This document shows, piece by piece, positions 9,377-17,684 of a stretch of 64,000 nucleotides of DNA. Numbering within the stretch: position 1 is the first letter of the stretch; every line of letters starts with the position of its first letter. Both the position numbers and the translations under genes were made by a program. This DNA is from Maribacter arcticus. Lineage in GTDB: Bacteria; Bacteroidota; Bacteroidia; Flavobacteriales; Flavobacteriaceae. The notes under the pieces were generated by a model. That model was given only the letters and a program-made list of their open reading frames with translations. It searched no databases and had not been told where the DNA came from. The stretch spans positions 296,800 through 360,799 of the forward strand of contig NZ_FUYL01000002.1 of the NCBI RefSeq assembly GCF_900167935.1, written 5' to 3'.

Positions 9377-10930
9377 ATGTCAAAAATAGCAGCAGATTTT
9401 GGAATACATGATGCCCTAAAAAAATTGGGAATCAAAGATGTTAATGAAGGTACCTCAACAGGTTCCAACAATTTTTCATCAGGAGATATCATTTCATCAT
9501 ACTCTCCAGTAGACGGTTCGTTAATCGCTAAAGTGAAAACAACCACTAAAGCTGATTTTGAAAAAGTAATGAGTACAGCTACCGTTGCTTTTAAAGAATG
9601 GAGAACAAAACCGGCACCACTACGTGGTGAAATTGTGAGACAATTTGGTGACAAACTAAGAGAACTAAAAGAACCTTTAGGTAAACTAGTTTCTTATGAA
9701 ATGGGTAAGAGTTACCAAGAAGGTTTAGGTGAAGTTCAAGAAATGATAGATATCTGTGATTTCGCAGTTGGTCTATCTCGTCAATTACACGGACTAACAA
9801 TGCACTCTGAAAGACCTGGTCATAGAATGTATGAACAATATCATTCTTTAGGTGTGGTGGGAATAATTTCTGCATTTAATTTTCCCGTGGCCGTTTGGGC
9901 CTGGAATACAGCATTAGCTTGGATTTGTGGCGATGTTTGTGTTTGGAAACCATCAGAGAAAACACCTTTATGTGGTATCGCATGTCAAAATATAGCTTCA
10001 TCAGTTCTTAAAGCCAATAATTTACAAGAAGGTATTTCTTGTCTTATTAATGGCGACTATAAAGTTGGCGAGCTAATGACACAAGACAACAGAATTCCGT
10101 TAGTATCTGCTACCGGTTCTATTCGTATGGGTAAAATTGTTGCTCAAACTGTAGCAGCGCGTCTTGGTAAATCATTATTAGAACTTGGTGGTAACAATGC
10201 CATTATTGTAACACCAGATGCCGATTTAAAAATGACAGTAATTGGAGCTGTATTTGGGGCAGTAGGTACTGCTGGTCAACGCTGTACCTCAACTAGAAGA
10301 TTGATTATTCATGACTCAATGTATGACAAAGTTAAAGATGCTGTAGTAGCAGCCTATCAACAATTAAGGATTGGAAATCCATTAGATGAAAATAATCATG
10401 TAGGTCCATTAATTGATACAGATGCAGTTGAACAGTACAAGAAGGCATTAGAAAAAGTAGTTGCCGAAGGTGGCAAACTAGTTGTAGAAGGTGGTGTATT
10501 AGAAGGTAAAGGTTATGAAAGTGGTTGTTATGTACAACCTGCTATTGCCGAAGCTAAGAACAATTTTGAAATTGTACAGCACGAAACTTTTGCCCCAGTT
10601 TTATATCTTTTAAAATACTCTGGAGATGTTGAAAATGCAATAGCAATACAAAATGGTGTTGTTCAAGGTCTATCATCAGCAATAATGACCAATAATCTTC
10701 GTGAAGCGGAACGTTTTCTTTCTGCTTGGGGAAGTGATTGTGGAATAGCTAATGTTAATATAGGTACTTCAGGTGCAGAAATTGGTGGCGCCTTTGGTGG
10801 TGAAAAAGAAACTGGGGGTGGTCGAGAAAGCGGCTCTGATGCTTGGAAAGTATACATGAGAAGACAGACCAATACCATTAACTATACCACAGAACTACCA
10901 TTAGCCCAAGGTATAAAGTTCGATTTATAA
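9377..10930 (+). CDS. ALDH7-type aldehyde dehydrogenase (probable alpha-aminoadipic semialdehyde dehydrogenase)
   Basis: The protein (517 residues) belongs to the NAD-dependent aldehyde dehydrogenases. Catalytic Cys303 lies in GTAGQRCTSTRR, the general base Glu269 in LLELGGNN and the oxyanion Asn168 in SAFNFPVA. The C-terminal block GGGRESGSDAWKVYMRRQ, followed by TINY and LPLAQGIKF, is the hallmark of ALDH7A1/antiquitin. That family oxidises alpha-aminoadipic semialdehyde in lysine degradation and also acts on betaine aldehyde and lipid aldehydes. The gene follows haaO-DUF1304 but has its own putative promoter. A role for the 2-aminomuconate semialdehyde made downstream of haaO cannot be excluded, but the ALDH7 signature makes lysine catabolism more likely. 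Confidence 0.92.
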   Translation: MSKIAADFGIHDALKKLGIKDVNEGTSTGSNNFSSGDIISSYSPVDGSLIAKVKTTTKADFEKVMSTATVAFKEWRTKPAPLRGEIVRQFGDKLRELKEPLGKLVSYEMGKSYQEGLGEVQEMIDICDFAVGLSRQLHGLTMHSERPGHRMYEQYHSLGVVGIISAFNFPVAVWAWNTALAWICGDVCVWKPSEKTPLCGIACQNIASSVLKANNLQEGISCLINGDYKVGELMTQDNRIPLVSATGSIRMGKIVAQTVAARLGKSLLELGGNNAIIVTPDADLKMTVIGAVFGAVGTAGQRCTSTRRLIIHDSMYDKVKDAVVAAYQQLRIGNPLDENNHVGPLIDTDAVEQYKKALEKVVAEGGKLVVEGGVLEGKGYESGCYVQPAIAEAKNNFEIVQHETFAPVLYLLKYSGDVENAIAIQNGVVQGLSSAIMTNNLREAERFLSAWGSDCGIANVNIGTSGAEIGGAFGGEKETGGGRESGSDAWKVYMRRQTNTINYTTELPLAQGIKFDL

Positions 10931-10940
10931 CATAAGTATT

Positions 10941-11051
10941 ATTTCCTTTGCATGTTCACTCATTAAGCTGTTTTTCTATTCGATGATTCGTGAGACCAGC
11001 TGCCGTGTAATAGGGCTTGAATGCCCAATACTACGAACATGCAAAGGAAAT
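10941..11051. repeat. 111-base element with 17-bp perfect terminal inverted repeats
   Basis: Left arm ATTTCCTTTGCATGTTC (10941-10957) is the exact reverse complement of the right arm at 11035-11051. The 77-base interior carries a GGGC-TTGAAT-GCCC hairpin (11013-11026) and an AGCTG/CAGCT pairing. It has no coding capacity. It could be a miniature transposable element or a structured RNA. No clean target-site duplication is visible. Confidence 0.6.
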
Positions 11052-11200
11052 TTATTATACCTTTTGTTTTTTTCTTCATGGGTATAGTGAATTATCCTCC
11101 GTATTAAACTACCAAAATATCTTATTTATTCTTTCAACATTTGTACAGTTTCACGTAAATATTGTGTAATTGGAATACTAGTATACCAATTTTAGGCATA

Positions 11201-11238
11201 AAAAAATCCTGTCGACTTTTACGAAGACAGGATTTTTT
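11201..11238. terminator. Intrinsic terminator next to the outer-membrane-protein remnant
   Basis: A 13-bp perfect stem (AAAAAATCCTGTC / GACAGGATTTTTT) with a 12-base loop and both A- and T-runs. It lies just 3' of the minus-strand remnant stop codon and probably once terminated that gene. It could also act on the plus strand for the aldehyde dehydrogenase. Confidence 0.8.
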
Positions 11239-11257
11239 AACCAACTAACTCAAAACT

Positions 11258-11308
11258 TTAAAATGTATACTCAATGCCCAAGCGTTGTGGGGAGAAATAT
11301 ACCTTTAA
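11258..11308 (-). pseudogene. Remnant: C-terminus of an outer-membrane beta-barrel protein
   Basis: Read on the minus strand, the 16 codons before a TAA translate as LKVYFSPQRLGIEYTF. The alternating hydrophobic residues and terminal phenylalanine are typical of the last strand of Bacteroidota outer-membrane proteins such as TonB-dependent receptors. A stop codon precedes it at once (11309-11311) and nothing recognisable lies further upstream, so only the tail remains. The stop is followed by AGTTTTGAGTTAGTTG and a terminator, as expected for a real 3' end. Confidence 0.45.
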
Positions 11309-11511
11309 TTATTTACGCAAAATTGCAAATAAAAGTTGTTCAGTACCCTACAATTTTCACCGTCAAACTATATGATCGTATAGTTGGCAAACATTTAAGT
11401 ATATTTGGAAATTCACATAATCATTGACTCTAAGGTAATTAGGTCGCAATGTTTTAACATTTTTAAGATTTTTTTAATACATTGTATGTTAAACACTGAA
11501 TATTATTTACA

Positions 11512-11814
11512 ATGACAAAAACAACAACCAATTTATTATTGATGTTGATTACCATTGTAGCTGGCACATTTTTTTACATAACCTGTTGTAGCGAATGCGG
11601 TGCAACAGCTCCAACAGAGCCAACTACAGAACAAGTAATCGTCAAGGAACCCGAAGCGACTGCATACCACTTTCCGAAAGACTATTTAAAAAATAACGGA
11701 ATAGCTTCAGATAAAATAGTGGCAACATCTAAAGGTCAAACAGAACCAATTGCAAACGATACAACAGAAGAAGGAAAAGATAAAAATAGCCGAACCGTAA
11801 TCACATTAAATTAA
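11512..11814 (+). CDS. OmpA-family protein with apparent internal deletion
   Basis: The protein has only 100 residues. Residues 1-50 are a hydrophobic N-terminal segment (LLLMLITIVAGTFFYITCCSE) and a threonine/proline/glutamate-rich linker. Residues ~54-100 (DYLKNNGIASDKIVATSKG, then PIANDTTEEGKDKNSRTVITL) match only the second half of an OmpA peptidoglycan-binding domain. In flavobacteria the same N- and C-terminal sequences normally flank a protein of about 300 residues. The first half of the OmpA domain, including the aspartate that contacts diaminopimelate, is missing. I infer an in-frame internal deletion; whether the product still functions is doubtful. The HhH membrane protein gene follows 31 bases later. 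Confidence 0.7.
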   Translation: MTKTTTNLLLMLITIVAGTFFYITCCSECGATAPTEPTTEQVIVKEPEATAYHFPKDYLKNNGIASDKIVATSKGQTEPIANDTTEEGKDKNSRTVITLN

Positions 11815-11845
11815 AACATACACTAATCTTAAAAATAAGTAAATC

Positions 11846-12439
11846 ATGAATTTTGAAAATATGAATATTTGGTGCTGGTTAATTCCGGCTTTAGTTGGAA
11901 TCATCTGCGGTATATTAGGCTATCTTATTGGCAAAGGATCTACGAAAGTGGAAGATAATTCTACCGAAATATCAAATCTTAAAACAAACAACAGTAAGTT
12001 AAAAGCTGATTTAGATGCTTGTAACCAAAAAGTTATTGCCGCTAGCAAAATTGTAAAACCTGCCCCAAGTACTCCAAGCAAAAATCTTGGCGCTTCTGCC
12101 GCCTCTTTTGCTGCTGGTGCTGCGACAAGTAAGACTATAGCATTCGATGCATCTGCTGCAAAAGCTGTATTTGGCAAGAACATTAAACAAGATGATTTGA
12201 AATTAGTGGAAGGTATCGGACCAAAAATTGAAGGCATGTTTAAAGATCATGGCATAAAAACATGGAAAGCGCTTTCTGAAACAAGTCTAGCCGAATGCCA
12301 AAAAATATTGGATACTGGCGGAACTAGATATAAAATTCACGATCCAGCTTCTTGGCCAATGCAATCTAAAATGTGTTATGAAGGCAAATGGGAAGAATTA
12401 GCCAAGTGGCAAGAAGAACACAAACACGGTAAATTATAA
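11846..12439 (+). CDS. Membrane-anchored coiled-coil protein with helix-hairpin-helix domain
   Basis: The protein (197 residues) has one membrane helix (about 9-29, WCWLIPALVGIICGILGYLI), a short coiled coil (about 40-65), an alanine/serine-rich linker and a C-terminal helix-hairpin-helix region. The latter reads DLKLVEGIGPKIEGMFKDHGIKT at about 116-138, followed by a conserved DPASWPMQ and aromatic-rich tail. HhH motifs of this kind usually bind DNA or act as protein modules; function here is unknown. I recall that in flavobacteria it commonly accompanies an OmpA-family gene, as it does here. Confidence 0.8.
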   Translation: MNFENMNIWCWLIPALVGIICGILGYLIGKGSTKVEDNSTEISNLKTNNSKLKADLDACNQKVIAASKIVKPAPSTPSKNLGASAASFAAGAATSKTIAFDASAAKAVFGKNIKQDDLKLVEGIGPKIEGMFKDHGIKTWKALSETSLAECQKILDTGGTRYKIHDPASWPMQSKMCYEGKWEELAKWQEEHKHGKL

Positions 12440-12457
12440 TTTAGAATTCAATCAAAG

Positions 12458-12488
12458 AAATCCCGACCATAACTGATCGGGATTTTTT
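12458..12488. terminator. Bidirectional intrinsic terminator
   Basis: A 9-bp stem AAATCCCGA / TCGGGATTT followed by a T-run. It lies between the HhH gene and the convergent desaturase gene. Confidence 0.8.
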
Positions 12489-12491
12489 GTT

Positions 12492-13490
12492 TTATAATGC
12501 TCCGTTTGCTTCAACCCATTTAAAATGGTATTGATCTTGTGGAAATTTCATGCGTTCTGCAATTCTTTCGAGTCTTGCCGGTAGCTTAATTAAATAGTCA
12601 CGGGCTTTCTCAGCCTCTTCATTCAATGAACGCATCCCTTCTAATTCCCAAAAAACATTTAGTTTACTCAAAATTTCAACATAATCTTGTGCTGTATACA
12701 CCCCTAAACGTTGTGCACAATTAGAGAAGTTTTCAAATGCTGAACCTATCGTACCACCAGATTCTCGCAAAAAGTGAGCAGGCATTACAATTTTTTTCTT
12801 CATCATTTCTGCAAAAGCAATCATCATACCTGATGGATCTTCGCTAAAAATGGTCTTCACAAATTCTCTATACGCCAAATGATGTCTCATTTCATCACCT
12901 GCAATTATAGTACACATTTTACCTAAAAGGACATTTCCTTTTTTCTTAGCCATTTGACCTACACGCTTATGCGAAATGTTTGTAGCTAATTCTTGAAATG
13001 ATGTATAAATAAAGTTCTTATATGGGTCACGATCCGTACCGATATCAAACCCATCAGAAATTAAATGTTGTGTAGTTAATTCTACTTCTCTCATATTTAC
13101 CCTTCCGGATAAATACAGATATTTGTTCAACACATCTCCATGTCTATTCTCTTCTGCAGTCCAAGCACGTACCCATTTAGCCCAACCATTAGTTTTATGA
13201 TCCCCATGTTGGTCAATACCAACAACATCCATCAACCAAGATTCATAGGTTGGTAAGGCCTCCTCAGTAATTGTATCTGCGACCATGGTAACCCAGAAAT
13301 CATATCCTAAATCTTTAGATTCTTCTCGTAGTTCTTTTACTTCCTGCAAAAAAGTATCTTTTTCAGAATTAGGCAAAAAGTCTGTTGGCTGCCAGATATC
13401 TTCAGGCTTTATAAGGAAAGATTCCATAAATCCCTCCACCTGTGGCTCTAATGCCTGCATTACTTCTAATCTTATATTCTTAATCGGCAT
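12492..13490 (-). CDS. Acyl-[acyl-carrier-protein] desaturase
   Basis: A soluble diiron enzyme of 332 residues that introduces a cis double bond into acyl-ACP using O2 and reduced ferredoxin. The iron ligands are visible as two E-x-x-H motifs: EENRH (Glu114/His117) and DEMRHH (Glu200/His203). TITEEALPTYES supplies the first glutamate (near Glu77) and SFQELATNISH the fourth (near Glu167). This is the FA_desaturase_2 family, known from plant stearoyl-ACP desaturase and also found in bacteria. It stands alone and shares a terminator with the HhH gene. It would set membrane unsaturation, useful in cold habitats (inference). Confidence 0.93.
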   Translation of the reverse strand: MPIKNIRLEVMQALEPQVEGFMESFLIKPEDIWQPTDFLPNSEKDTFLQEVKELREESKDLGYDFWVTMVADTITEEALPTYESWLMDVVGIDQHGDHKTNGWAKWVRAWTAEENRHGDVLNKYLYLSGRVNMREVELTTQHLISDGFDIGTDRDPYKNFIYTSFQELATNISHKRVGQMAKKKGNVLLGKMCTIIAGDEMRHHLAYREFVKTIFSEDPSGMMIAFAEMMKKKIVMPAHFLRESGGTIGSAFENFSNCAQRLGVYTAQDYVEILSKLNVFWELEGMRSLNEEAEKARDYLIKLPARLERIAERMKFPQDQYHFKWVEANGAL

Positions 13491-13554
13491 AATATGATTT
13501 TTATCAAAGTTCGTTAATAAAACAACTCCTTTTTATGTAAAGTTAATGGTTTTC

Positions 13555-14289
13555 TTAATTTCTGCCCTTTTCATTGGGATAAAACGTATAAACTGGCTCG
13601 CTTTGCCAATATTTTTTAGTGTTTATATCAAATACCGTTAATGGACCTTTAAAGGCTGCCCCAGTATCAATATTCCAAACATTTGCCGCATTTTGCGGAG
13701 TAGTCTTTCCTATTCGGGTTACTGGCGTATGCCCAATATAAATCTCTGAATAATTTTTAAGCCTTCTAGGGTAATGTATATGCTCTTTGTCTAATTCTTT
13801 ATTTAATGAAAGAGCCAACTCCCAAAGAGTACGATCCCAATAAAAGGTCTTTTTAAAATATTCGAATTCTATTCCTTTTAAATTAGTAAAACCAGCGTGT
13901 AAAAACAGTCTATTTTCTGAATCTAGATGATAATTCTCTAAGTTTTCATAAAACTTGAGATGCATATTTTTGGCTTCTTCAGTGATGTTAGCATAAGAAT
14001 TCACTGTTGCTTCACCACCATGCATAAACCAAGTTGGGTTGTCAGCTGCACCCGTTAACCATTCATAACAGAGTTCATCGTGGTTTCCTCTTAGAAATAC
14101 ACAATTATATTTTTCCTTAAGTTGTAGTAGATAGTTTATAGTTTCAACAGCCTCACTCCATCCATCAATATAATCTCCTAAAAAAACTAAAGTGTCTTTA
14201 TCAGTAATCGTCGCTTTTTGAATTACTTGCTTTAAAGCTTTTAATCCAGAATGTATATCACCTACGACCAGCGTTCTTTTTAAACTCAT
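13555..14289 (-). CDS. Metallophosphoesterase (PPP-type serine/threonine phosphatase-like)
   Basis: The protein (244 residues) carries the dimetal phosphoesterase motifs in order: GDIH (10-13), GDYID (38-42) and RGNHDE (67-72). A later GHTPVTRIG and NIDTGAAFKGPLTVFD complete the active site. It resembles bacterial PrpA/ApaH-like phosphatases of the PPP family, which act on phosphoproteins or dinucleoside tetraphosphates. The usual GDIHG is GDIHS here. It overlaps the zinc-ribbon gene by 4 bases (ATGA) and is probably the last gene of that three-gene cluster. Confidence 0.88.
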   Translation of the reverse strand: MSLKRTLVVGDIHSGLKALKQVIQKATITDKDTLVFLGDYIDGWSEAVETINYLLQLKEKYNCVFLRGNHDELCYEWLTGAADNPTWFMHGGEATVNSYANITEEAKNMHLKFYENLENYHLDSENRLFLHAGFTNLKGIEFEYFKKTFYWDRTLWELALSLNKELDKEHIHYPRRLKNYSEIYIGHTPVTRIGKTTPQNAANVWNIDTGAAFKGPLTVFDINTKKYWQSEPVYTFYPNEKGRN

Positions 14290-15368
14290 TTAGCAAAAAT
14301 CGCAAATACTGCTATGACCACAAGAATAAAAAGCACTAAAAAGAAGATTTTCCAAAAAGAATATGGTCTATTTCCACTTAAAACACCTGTTTGACCATTA
14401 ATATAGAAGTTGAATTCTTTACCATCATATCTATATGAACTAAGATAGATTGGAAGCAAGATATGTTTGAATTTTTCATCTGATAATTTAATATCAGCAT
14501 TCGCTATTCTTTGGGTATCGCCGCCAATATCTCTCCGAATCCAATTATAGGCAATATTTTTAGCCTCTTGAAAAGATTTATGATGCCCTTCTTTTAATGA
14601 AACGGAATATTTTTCGGTTACAAAACCAGAAAGGTATTTTGAATTAAAAACAACCAAATCTTTAAGATTCCAGAATGCTACTTTAGTCGGAATTTCTTTT
14701 CGTTTCCTTTCTGAAGCATTTATAAGAATATCATCTACAAAACCTTCAATATTACCAGAAGTATAGGTCCATTTTGTTTTTCTAACTTGTCTTGTGCGTT
14801 TACCCTTATCGCTATTATAAGTTTGTGTTTCGTAATAATAATCGCCGCGTTGCCCTTGATAAGACGCTCTAAGGTTAGAGTCAAAGGTCCAGTAAGGCAA
14901 ATAAAGTCCATGCAGCCCCTCTGCGTCAAGGGCAGCTTTTTTAAGATTGTCAGGTGCAAACCATATTTTGTTAACCCAATCTTTGAAAATGGACTGAGCT
15001 TTTCTTGAGTCGAGTTGAAAAGGCACTAATGCTCCAGGCAAAATCCATCCTTCTTTTTCAATATCTTCTCGAATTAATGGTTCGCTACAATAGACACAAT
15101 TAAGCGATTTGTAATTTTCTTCTACATGTTGATTGGCACCACAATTTTTACAATGTAACAGCTCAATAGTTTCCGTATAGGCATTCTCACCAACAATTTT
15201 TAAGTAATGTTCTAGCTCTAGTTCCTCAAAACTACTTTTAGATTGTTCAATGAATTCTTCATATCCGCAATACTCACATGTAAGTTGATGTGAGCCCGGT
15301 TTAAATCTTAACTCGGCACCACAATTGGCACATGCTTTTTTATATTCCGATTTTTGAATATCGTCCAT
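14286..15368 (-). CDS. Double zinc-ribbon membrane protein (YdjG-like)
   Basis: The protein has 360 residues. It begins with two zinc ribbons: CANCGAEL...CEYCG (Cys13, Cys16, Cys31, Cys34), then HCKNCG...NCVYC near residues 75-95. A long soluble region contains the GLHGLYLPYWTFDS motif, and one membrane helix (about 335-358) ends the protein. The arrangement resembles B. subtilis YdjG and other TFIIB-type zinc-ribbon proteins encoded beside SPFH proteins. Those belong to a membrane-stress module; the function here is inferred from that resemblance. It sits between an SPFH gene (52 bases upstream) and the phosphatase (overlapping). Confidence 0.78.
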   Translation of the reverse strand: MDDIQKSEYKKACANCGAELRFKPGSHQLTCEYCGYEEFIEQSKSSFEELELEHYLKIVGENAYTETIELLHCKNCGANQHVEENYKSLNCVYCSEPLIREDIEKEGWILPGALVPFQLDSRKAQSIFKDWVNKIWFAPDNLKKAALDAEGLHGLYLPYWTFDSNLRASYQGQRGDYYYETQTYNSDKGKRTRQVRKTKWTYTSGNIEGFVDDILINASERKRKEIPTKVAFWNLKDLVVFNSKYLSGFVTEKYSVSLKEGHHKSFQEAKNIAYNWIRRDIGGDTQRIANADIKLSDEKFKHILLPIYLSSYRYDGKEFNFYINGQTGVLSGNRPYSFWKIFFLVLFILVVIAVFAIFAK

Positions 15369-15420
15369 AACGCGTATCCCTTACAATAAAAGGGCATGTT
15401 TATCTGCTTTTAGCTTAAGG

Positions 15421-16554
15421 TTATGCCGTTGGTAATGGTGGCGGAGTATTTCCTCCTAAGAAGGATTTTAATTCTTCTATTTCCTTTAATTCCGTCCAAC
15501 TGGCCATACCTTGTTTCCAAATTAATGAGTCTCTATTAATTGTTCTACTAGCGAACAATTCTTTCAATTTCTCAAATGAAACTGGCCCCGTTTGTTGACC
15601 ATTAACCGCATAAAAATAGCTTACTTGAATAGGCATTGGTGGTGGAGCCTGTGACTGTGTTGCTTTAGCACCGAATGGCTGTGTACCAGGCTGACCCATC
15701 ATACCTCCCATTTGTTGTGCCAATACAAAGCCCATACCCATACCCATACCTGCACCAGCTGTGCCACCTTCATTTTTAGCAGCTAACTCCATTGCTTTAG
15801 CAGCTTTAAATTGTGCTAGCTTTGCCATGTCTAACTTATCTAATCGACTATATTCAAAAATTTCCTTCTTCAATTCTTCTGGCATCGATACATTTTCGAT
15901 GTAGAATTTTTCTAATTCAATACCAACTCTATTAAACTCAGGTTGCATAACCACTTGGCATGTTTCTGAAAGCTCACTAGTGTTTGCCGCATACAACTCA
16001 ATTGGCAAATTGGCTTCGCCTACCGTATCGGTAAAGCGAGTAACAATTAAACTTTTTAAGTGTTCGTTAATTTCATAATTAGTAAAATTACCGTCAGTAC
16101 CTACTACATCTATAATAAATTTACCTGGATCACTAATTCTAAAGCTATAGGTTCCAAAAGCTCGTATTTCAACCAACCCAAACCTATCGTCGCTTAACAT
16201 AAATGGGTTTTTTGTCCCCCATTTCTCATCGGTAAACAAGCGGGTATTTACAAAATAAACCTCAGCCTTAAACGGACTGTCGAATCCGTATTTCCACCCT
16301 TTTAAGGTAGTTAGAATAGGAAGGTTTTTAGTGTTTAAGGTATAGGTGCCAGGTTTAAAAACATCTGCCAATTGCCCTTCATTAATAAAAACTGCAGTTT
16401 GCCCTTCACGAACTATTAACTGTGCGTTATTTTTAATCTCGTTTTGGTAGCGCTCAAAACGATGTACGATGGTTTCGTTATTGGTATCGAGCCATTCGAT
16501 TATATCAATAAACTCATGACTTAGTTTCTTTTTAATTTCGTCAAATATGCTCAT
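15421..16554 (-). CDS. SPFH/band-7 protein with C-terminal GYF_2 domain (YdjI-like)
   Basis: The protein has 377 residues. The SPFH domain (about 25-260) includes NAQLIVREGQTAVFINEGQ and the FGLVEIRAFGTYSFRISDP stretch. A glycine/methionine-rich hinge (GGTAGAGMGMGMGFVLAQQM, near 265-285) and a proline-rich linker follow. A C-terminal GYF_2 domain (about 310-370) shows YFYAVNGQQTGPVSFEKLKEL and LIWKQGMASW. This matches the 'virion core protein/YdjI' group. SPFH proteins oligomerise at membranes; the GYF_2 domain suggests peptide binding. It is the first gene of a cluster with the zinc-ribbon and phosphatase genes. No PspA homologue is adjacent. Confidence 0.85.
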   Translation of the reverse strand: MSIFDEIKKKLSHEFIDIIEWLDTNNETIVHRFERYQNEIKNNAQLIVREGQTAVFINEGQLADVFKPGTYTLNTKNLPILTTLKGWKYGFDSPFKAEVYFVNTRLFTDEKWGTKNPFMLSDDRFGLVEIRAFGTYSFRISDPGKFIIDVVGTDGNFTNYEINEHLKSLIVTRFTDTVGEANLPIELYAANTSELSETCQVVMQPEFNRVGIELEKFYIENVSMPEELKKEIFEYSRLDKLDMAKLAQFKAAKAMELAAKNEGGTAGAGMGMGMGFVLAQQMGGMMGQPGTQPFGAKATQSQAPPPMPIQVSYFYAVNGQQTGPVSFEKLKELFASRTINRDSLIWKQGMASWTELKEIEELKSFLGGNTPPPLPTA

Positions 16555-16738
16555 AGTCAGAATGTTTTTTTAAATATGCAATTCAAGATATGGAATTCAT
16601 GCTCAGACCCAAAAAAAGAAGCGTTTTAATTCTAAAAAATAGCCTCTCAACTACCAAAATTTAATAATTCCTTAAGATTATTTAGGAAGTAGCAACAAAT
16701 TCTAATTAACTTAGAATTTCTAATTTTCATTTAGATTT

Positions 16739-17683
16739 ATGAAAAAAATATTTTGCATTGGCGAATTGTTAATTGATTTTGTTGCTGAAAACCAAGGCAA
16801 AGATTTAACAAAAGCAAAGGAATTTTCAAAAAAAGCAGGCGGTGCGCCAGCAAACGTATCGTGTGCCATTAGTAAGTTAGGCGGTGACAGTGTCTTTATT
16901 GGCTGTGTAGGCAACGATCCTTTCGGTACTTTTTTATTACGGATTTTAGAAACTGAAAAAGTAGATATTTCGTTAGCACAAAAATCTGATACATTTACCA
17001 CATTAGCCTTTGTTTCTTTAGATGAAGACGGTGAACGCGATTTTGTATTTAGCCGTGGGGCAGATAGAGAACTTACCTATGATTCTTCTTATAAATCTTA
17101 TTTTGAAAATAATATCCTGCATTTTGGTGCTGCTACCGCTCTTTTAGGGGGCCCTTTAGAGGAAGCCTATAGTAGATATTTATTTGATGGACTGACCAAA
17201 CATGCTTTTATCAGTTTTGACCCAAATTATAGAGTAGACCTGTGGAAAAATAAAGTTGATAGTTTTAAACGTAAATGTGAATCTTTCATTGAAAAATCAC
17301 ATTTGTGTAAATTTAGTTTAGAAGAAGCTCAGCTTCTGTCAGGCAAAAAAGATGTAAAAGAAGCATGTGAAGTACTTCATGAAATAGGTACTGAAATAAT
17401 CGTTATTACTCTTGGTAGTGAAGGAACATGGTTAAGTACTAAAAAATTTCAAAAAACAATACCAAGTATTAAAGTCACTCCTATAGACACTACTGGCGCA
17501 GGCGATGCATTTATAGGGTGTCTATTGCAACAAATTGCCAAACATTCTAGTATTGATGCATTATTGGCAGATGAAAGCATTCTTACCAATATGGTAGCTA
17601 GGGCGAACAAAGCTGGTGCTATAACCACAACTAATTTTGGCGCCATTGAATCGTTACCTACATTACAACAATTAGATTCTTAA
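16739..17683 (+). CDS. PfkB-family fructokinase
   Basis: The protein (314 residues) is a ribokinase-fold sugar kinase. GGAPANV (34-40) is the N-terminal PfkB signature region, ISFDPNYR lies at 158-165, and DTTGAGDAF (250-258) holds the anion hole and catalytic Asp256. CIGELLIDF at the N-terminus and the sequence style match bacterial fructokinases. It lies one base upstream of an amylosucrase-type gene. This supports fructose, released from sucrose, as its substrate (fructose to fructose 6-phosphate). Substrate choice is inference from context. Confidence 0.88.
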   Translation: MKKIFCIGELLIDFVAENQGKDLTKAKEFSKKAGGAPANVSCAISKLGGDSVFIGCVGNDPFGTFLLRILETEKVDISLAQKSDTFTTLAFVSLDEDGERDFVFSRGADRELTYDSSYKSYFENNILHFGAATALLGGPLEEAYSRYLFDGLTKHAFISFDPNYRVDLWKNKVDSFKRKCESFIEKSHLCKFSLEEAQLLSGKKDVKEACEVLHEIGTEIIVITLGSEGTWLSTKKFQKTIPSIKVTPIDTTGAGDAFIGCLLQQIAKHSSIDALLADESILTNMVARANKAGAITTTNFGAIESLPTLQQLDS

Positions 17684-17684
17684 A

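Larger units (their letters stand above)
10931..11511. other. 581-base intergenic region with gene remnants and structured repeats
   Basis: There is no intact gene here. It contains, in order, a 111-base element bounded by a 17-bp inverted repeat, a hairpin terminator, the apparent last 16 codons of an outer-membrane protein on the minus strand, and an imperfect 20-base palindrome around 11366-11385. The following OmpA-family gene is itself deleted internally. Together these suggest a region of past rearrangement. Confidence 0.6.

Noticed and set aside
11366..11385. An imperfect 20-base palindrome (AACTATATGATCGTATAGTT) upstream of the OmpA-family gene.
   Set aside because: It has two mismatched positions and lies 126 bases from the gene with no promoter between that I can recognise. 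Not enough to call an operator.
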